This document shows positions 60,060 to 64,000 of a stretch of DNA of 64,000 nucleotides, in pieces. The notes below the pieces were generated by a model. The model made no database searches, was not told the origin of the DNA, and saw only the letters and a list, made by a program, of their open reading frames with translations. The position numbers were made by a program, and so were the translations under genes. How positions within the stretch are numbered: the stretch's first letter is position 1; every line of letters starts with the position of its first letter. The DNA lies in NCBI GenBank assembly GCA_022376925.1, contig JAIOJX010000026.1:255871330-255935329 (forward strand), given 5' to 3'. Source of the DNA: Tragulus kanchil (Eukaryota; Chordata; Mammalia; Artiodactyla; Tragulidae).

Positions 60060-60445
60060 TATATAAAATTTCAAAATTGTGAGAATGTCAAAAGTGCTGA
60101 ACCTACCCCAAATGAGCAGATTAGACCTTATAACTACTGAAGCTGTAAAGATCTCACATATGTGTCGTTTGCACAGAAGCCCAAGAAAGTAGGTCTCAAT
60201 TTTACTTAAGCTTAGACCTCACAAGCATATCCTTTGGGGGATTCAAAATTTGTGCAGTTGTAGGGTTTTTTTTCTTGCTTTGCTTTGTTGAATTTATTTC
60301 TTGACCTTGACTAGTATCTACTATTGTTTTCAAATATGTATATATGATTTTTTTTGGTATGCAAAAAAATGTTCCAGACTGTATTTCCTAAGCGGTTCAC
60401 AGGAACAAATTTCATTTTGGGGAGGGAGGAGGTAGTCTGAGGACC

Positions 60446-60522
60446 AAGGACAGAGGAGCCTGGTGGGCTACAGTCCATGCAATTGCAGGGTCAGACATAA
60501 TTTAGCCACTAAACAACAACCG
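60446..60522 (+). mobile_element. Bov-tA 3' fragment
   Basis: GGACAGAGGAGCCTGGTGGG, CTACAGTCCATGCAATTGCA and GGTCAGACATAATTTAGCCA followed by CTAAACAACAAC are the Bov-tA body end. The head is absent. Duplicate at 61539-61615. Confidence 0.8.
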
Positions 60523-60716
60523 GAAAAATTTGAAGACTACTGTAGGGGACTTACAACCCCAGTTCCTCAAGTCAGACATTCAAGGTCTGATTCTTAAAAC
60601 ATTTCTTGGGAAGATATGTGATTAAATTCTTTCCAAAATTATCACTATAAATCTATCCTTTTATTTAGCTTGTGTCTTCTCAGAGCATCAGGTTTCAAGG
60701 CCTCCCTTGTACTTTT

Positions 60717-60921
60717 TTTTTTTTTTTTTCTGGCCACTGCCATTGGTCTTTTATTTATTTATTCTCACCCATCTTTGTTCTTTGGCCTGTGTGGCCTCCC
60801 ATCACAGCAGCCCCTGTCACTGCAGAGCACTGGCTCTGGGCACATGCGCTCTAGAGGTCCACCTTGGTAGTTGGACACATTGGTCCCGCGGCTCCAGCGG
60901 CATGTGGGATCTTCCCGGCCA
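60717..60921 (-). mobile_element. tRNA-derived SINE, copy cut by duplication edge
   Basis: Reverse copy from its poly-T through GGCCTCCCATCACAGCAGCC to GGGATCTTCCC. The tRNA head is missing because duplication 20 ends here. The complete element is at 61810-62080. Confidence 0.85.
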
Positions 60922-61793
60922 GAAATGAAAAGTTAAATCAAAAATGTTAATAACAAGTAAAAAAGCAGATTTTACTAATTTTGGAGACTGGTCTAGACTT
61001 TACAAATTTTCTCTCATAAAAATAGCCCTAGGCTAAAAGTCATCAAAATCATATTGATCAATTATTATTCTATCTTGGGAATGTTTTATTGATACCAGTA
61101 TGACAGTATACTTTTTTCTCATATAATTCTTTGTTACCACTAACTCTGAAGTTATATAAAATTTCAAAATTGTGAGAATGTCAAAAGTGCTGAACCTACC
61201 CCAAATGAGCAGATTAGACCTTATAACTACTGAAGCTGTAAAGATCTCACATATGTGTCGTTTGCACAGAAGCCCAAGAAAGTAGGTCTCAATTTTACTT
61301 AAGCTTAGACCTCACAAGCATATCCTTTGGGGGATTCAAAATTTGTGCAGTTGTAGGGTTTTTTTTCTTGCTTTGCTTTGTTGAATTTATTTCTTGACCT
61401 TGACTAGTATCTACTATTGTTTTCAAATATGTATATATGATTTTTTTTGGTATGCAAAAAAATGTTCCAGACTGTATTTCCTAAGCGGTTCACAGGAACA
61501 AATTTCATTTTGGGGAGGGAGGAGGTAGTCTGAGGACCAAGGACAGAGGAGCCTGGTGGGCTACAGTCCATGCAATTGCAGGGTCAGACATAATTTAGCC
61601 ACTAAACAACAACCGGAAAAATTTGAAGACTACTGTAGGGGACTTACAACCCCAGTTCCTCAAGTCAGACATTCAAGGTCTGATTCTTAAAACATTTCTT
61701 GGGAAGATATGTGATTAAATTCTTTCCAAAATTATCACTATAAATCTATCCTTTTATTTAGCTTGTGTCTTCTCAGAGCATCAGGTTTCAAGG

Positions 61794-62096
61794 CCTCCCT
61801 TGTACTTTTTTTTTTTTTTTTTCTGGCCACTGCCATTGGTCTTTTATTTATTTATTCTCACCCATCTTTGTTCTTTGGCCTGTGTGGCCTCCCATCACAG
61901 CAGCCCCTGTCACTGCAGAGCACTGGCTCTGGGCACATGCGCTCTAGAGGTCCACCTTGGTAGTTGGACACATTGGTCCAGCGGCTCCGCGGCATGTGGG
62001 ATCTTCCCAGGCCAGGGATTGAACCGATGCCCCTTGCACTGCAAGGTGGTGTCCTTACCCACTGGACCACCAGGGAAGCCCCTCCCTTGTACTTTT
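61794..62096 (-). mobile_element. tRNA-derived SINE, reverse, perfect 16-bp target-site duplication
   Basis: Element 61810-62080: poly-T, CTGGCCACTGCCATTGGTCT, TTCTCACCCATCTTTGTTCT, GGCACATGCGCTCTAGAGGT, GGGATTGAACC (B box), head CCACTGGACCACCAGGGAAG. CCTCCCTTGTACTTTT at 61794-61809 and 62081-62096. It lacks the G-rich block present in the longest copies, so the family has length variants. Confidence 0.9.
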
Positions 62097-63450
62097 GCAG
62101 AGTAATGGCTTCGAGATCAACCCAAACTGGCATCTCCACTGCTGTAGATGTGCTTTGCCTGGGCCACACAGATGCCCCTATTCAATAAGGTGAATACAGA
62201 AAGTTCCATCTAACAGCCAGGCTGGTTCTTGAGTGCATGTGGTTTATTCACTCTTCAGAAACTGTAAGTGCACTGAAAGTTGAGACTGTAAATTGCATGA
62301 CTTTATATAGATTATCATCATTGCTTACACTCATATTTCACCTGTTCTTGAATGTCTGAGTCAATGAATGAGTATATGCCTAATCTATAGTATGAAAATT
62401 TTTTCAGATTCCATCCAAAAATGGCTCAGAGGAGATAAAGAGAGTCAGTTACAGCCTTTGGTCCATCTTCATTTAGATTCTAAATGTCAAAGACATTTAT
62501 GCTATTGTGGAAATCAATAGAATTAGTAGCTTCCTGTCCTATATGTTTAACACCAGAAATAACAATTTTTGTTAAGATCATTCATGAGTATCAGGTTTAA
62601 ATCCTCATTTCATCCAAAAACATTAAAAAGCTATCTGGTCTATCTGCTCTGTTTCTTGAGGTATTTCTCTTAAATTTGAATGTGGCATTTTTGGTGGTAA
62701 ATAAATGTACAAACATATAAAGATGTATGATGGTAATGATAAGATTGTTTTAACCAATGCCAAAACAAATCACTTTTTAGCTCTACAAACTTTGGAAATT
62801 TGAATTATGAACCATAGTTTACATCTCTGTCCTTTGATGTTGTCCCAGGATTAGATGCCCTTGGTGTTTATTGCATGATTTAAATACAAAAATAAAATGG
62901 CATCTACAATGTCAAACACAATTTTTAAAGAATTGTCTATGATGCTGACAATGGTGTTAGTATTTTTAAGGCACACTGAAGTCTTTATATGAGAAATTAT
63001 ATCTCTGAATTTGCTTTTGAATTATCATTTCTATGGCTCTTTGTCAGGTAGAAGGCTCTCTCAAACAAATTGAAACAGTGGAAAGGCCAAAAATCCGGAT
63101 CAGTAAGAAAGACAGAGCCTCCTAGAAGTTAAGTATGAATAATGCCTACAGATTGGGTAGTGTTATTTAATAATTTACTTATTAATTTATCAGATTTTAT
63201 CCAAATAGACTTTGTTTTTAATTGAATGTTTTGTGTGTGTGTGTATATTACTGTTCACAGAATGAAAATTTGAAAGCATATGGGTTATGATTTCTTTACT
63301 GTTTAAAAAAAATAATTACTTGTGAGTCTAAACTCTTCTGGTTTGATTAGAGACAAAAAAAAAATTTCTGTAAAATGTTGTCTGGGCCTGGTTCCTGGTT
63401 GTTAAATACAGTCTGTGTTGTGTGTGGCACATTGAAATCAATAACCTATT
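62097..63450. other. Single-copy sequence, nothing recognised
   Basis: AT-rich non-coding sequence with a short (GT)n run near 63232-63244. No gene or transposon recognised. 62363-62913 is the first copy of duplication 21. Confidence 0.5.
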
Positions 63451-64000
63451 AATGAATGAGTATATGCCTAATCTATAGTATGAAAATTTTTCAGATTCCT
63501 TCCAAAAATGGCTCAGAGGAGATAAAGAGAGTCAGTTACAGCCTTTGGTCCATCTTCATTTAGATTCTAAATGTCAAAGACATTTATGCTATTGTGGAAA
63601 TCAATAGAATTAGTAGCTTCCTGTCCTATATGTTTAACACCAGAAATAACAATTTTTGTTAAGATCATTCATGAGTATCAGGTTTAAATCCTCATTTCAT
63701 CCAAAAACATTAAAAAGCTATCTGGTCTATCTGCTCTGTTTCTTGAGGTATTTCTCTTAAATTTGAATGTGGCATTTTTGGTGGTAAATAAATGTACAAA
63801 CATATAAAGATGTATGATGGTAATGATAAGATTGTTTTAACCAATGCCAAAACAAATCACTTTTTAGCTCTACAAACTTTGGAAATTTGAATTATGAACC
63901 ATAGTTTACATCTCTGTCCTTTGATGTTGTCCCAGGATTAGATGCCCTTGGTGTTTATTGCATGATTTATATAAAAGAATAAAATGGCATCTACAATGTC
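62363..64000. repeat. Direct duplication 21 (62363-62913 in-window, and 63451-64000)
   Basis: Spacing 1088 then 1087 bp (one T lost in a T run). CCATCC reads CCTTCC, and TTTAAATACAAAAATAA reads TTTATATAAAAGAATAA near the window end. The second copy runs off the window edge, so its full length is unknown. Confidence 0.93.

Larger units (their letters stand above)
59836..62008. repeat. Direct duplication 20 (59836-60916 and 60931-62008)
   Basis: Spacing 1095 then 1092-1093 bp. The right edge of copy 1 becomes error-rich inside the SINE (GGTCCCGCGGCTCCAGCGGC against GGTCCAGCGGCTCCGCGGC) before it stops. Copy 2 begins by losing two A residues (A7 to A5). 59836-60059 also lies at 58655-58878, giving three copies. 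Confidence 0.95.

Overview
The window is mammalian nuclear DNA, almost certainly from a ruminant. It carries an antisense BovB (RTE-clade) LINE fragment, several Bov-tA/Bov-A SINEs, a CHR-type tRNA-derived SINE, ancient L1, L2, MIR and MER5-like fragments, and poly(A), (CA)n and AT-rich tracts. I found no protein-coding gene, no convincing exon, no rRNA, no CRISPR array and no operon-like structure. All open frames are short (at most about 165 codons). Most of the longer ones are translations of SINE copies in either orientation, or repeat exactly because the DNA under them is duplicated. The segment is best read as intergenic or intronic.

The dominant feature is structural. At least 21 direct duplications of about 1.02-1.18 kb lie along the window, with copy 2 starting 1.08-1.18 kb after copy 1. 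The copies are nearly identical. They differ mainly by homopolymer-length changes, small deletions clustered at one edge of a copy, or microsatellite length. Junctions show either 2-4 bp of overlap or 1-60 bp of filler. Several fillers or copy edges look like error-rich versions of sequence found cleanly elsewhere in the window. Such uniform spacing at unrelated loci is not expected biologically, so I read these as assembly or gap-filling false duplications. About 22.6 kb of the 64 kb would be redundant, leaving about 41 kb of distinct sequence.

Layout: 1-3315 sparse sequence with one SINE2-like fragment. 3316-11146 three duplications, including an L1 piece, a SINE nested in a Bov-tA, a tRNA-Phe-like sequence and a two-headed Bov-tA. 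11147-13867 sparse, one Bov-tA. 13868-19148 two duplicated antisense L1 3' regions, one split by a CHR-type SINE. 20261-25070 two duplications carrying a tRNA-derived SINE with perfect target-site repeats and a BovB fragment interrupted by the same SINE family. 25071-32911 mostly single-copy, with SINEs, a MIR and one duplication. 32912-47302 a chain of seven duplications, several overlapping so that parts occur three times. 47303-53329 L2, MIR, MER5A, Bov-tA elements and another SINE, with two duplications. 53330-55434 sparse. 55435-62008 three duplications with two more SINE insertions. 62081-64000 sparse, ending inside a duplication cut by the window edge.

The most biologically interesting item is a roughly 260-375 bp tRNA-derived SINE family with intact A and B boxes, a pyrimidine-rich 3' region and an A-rich tail, several copies of which have perfect 14-17 bp target-site duplications. 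I do not recognise it as one of the abundant cattle SINE consensus sequences, and it may be specific to one ruminant lineage. No functional multi-gene system is visible.
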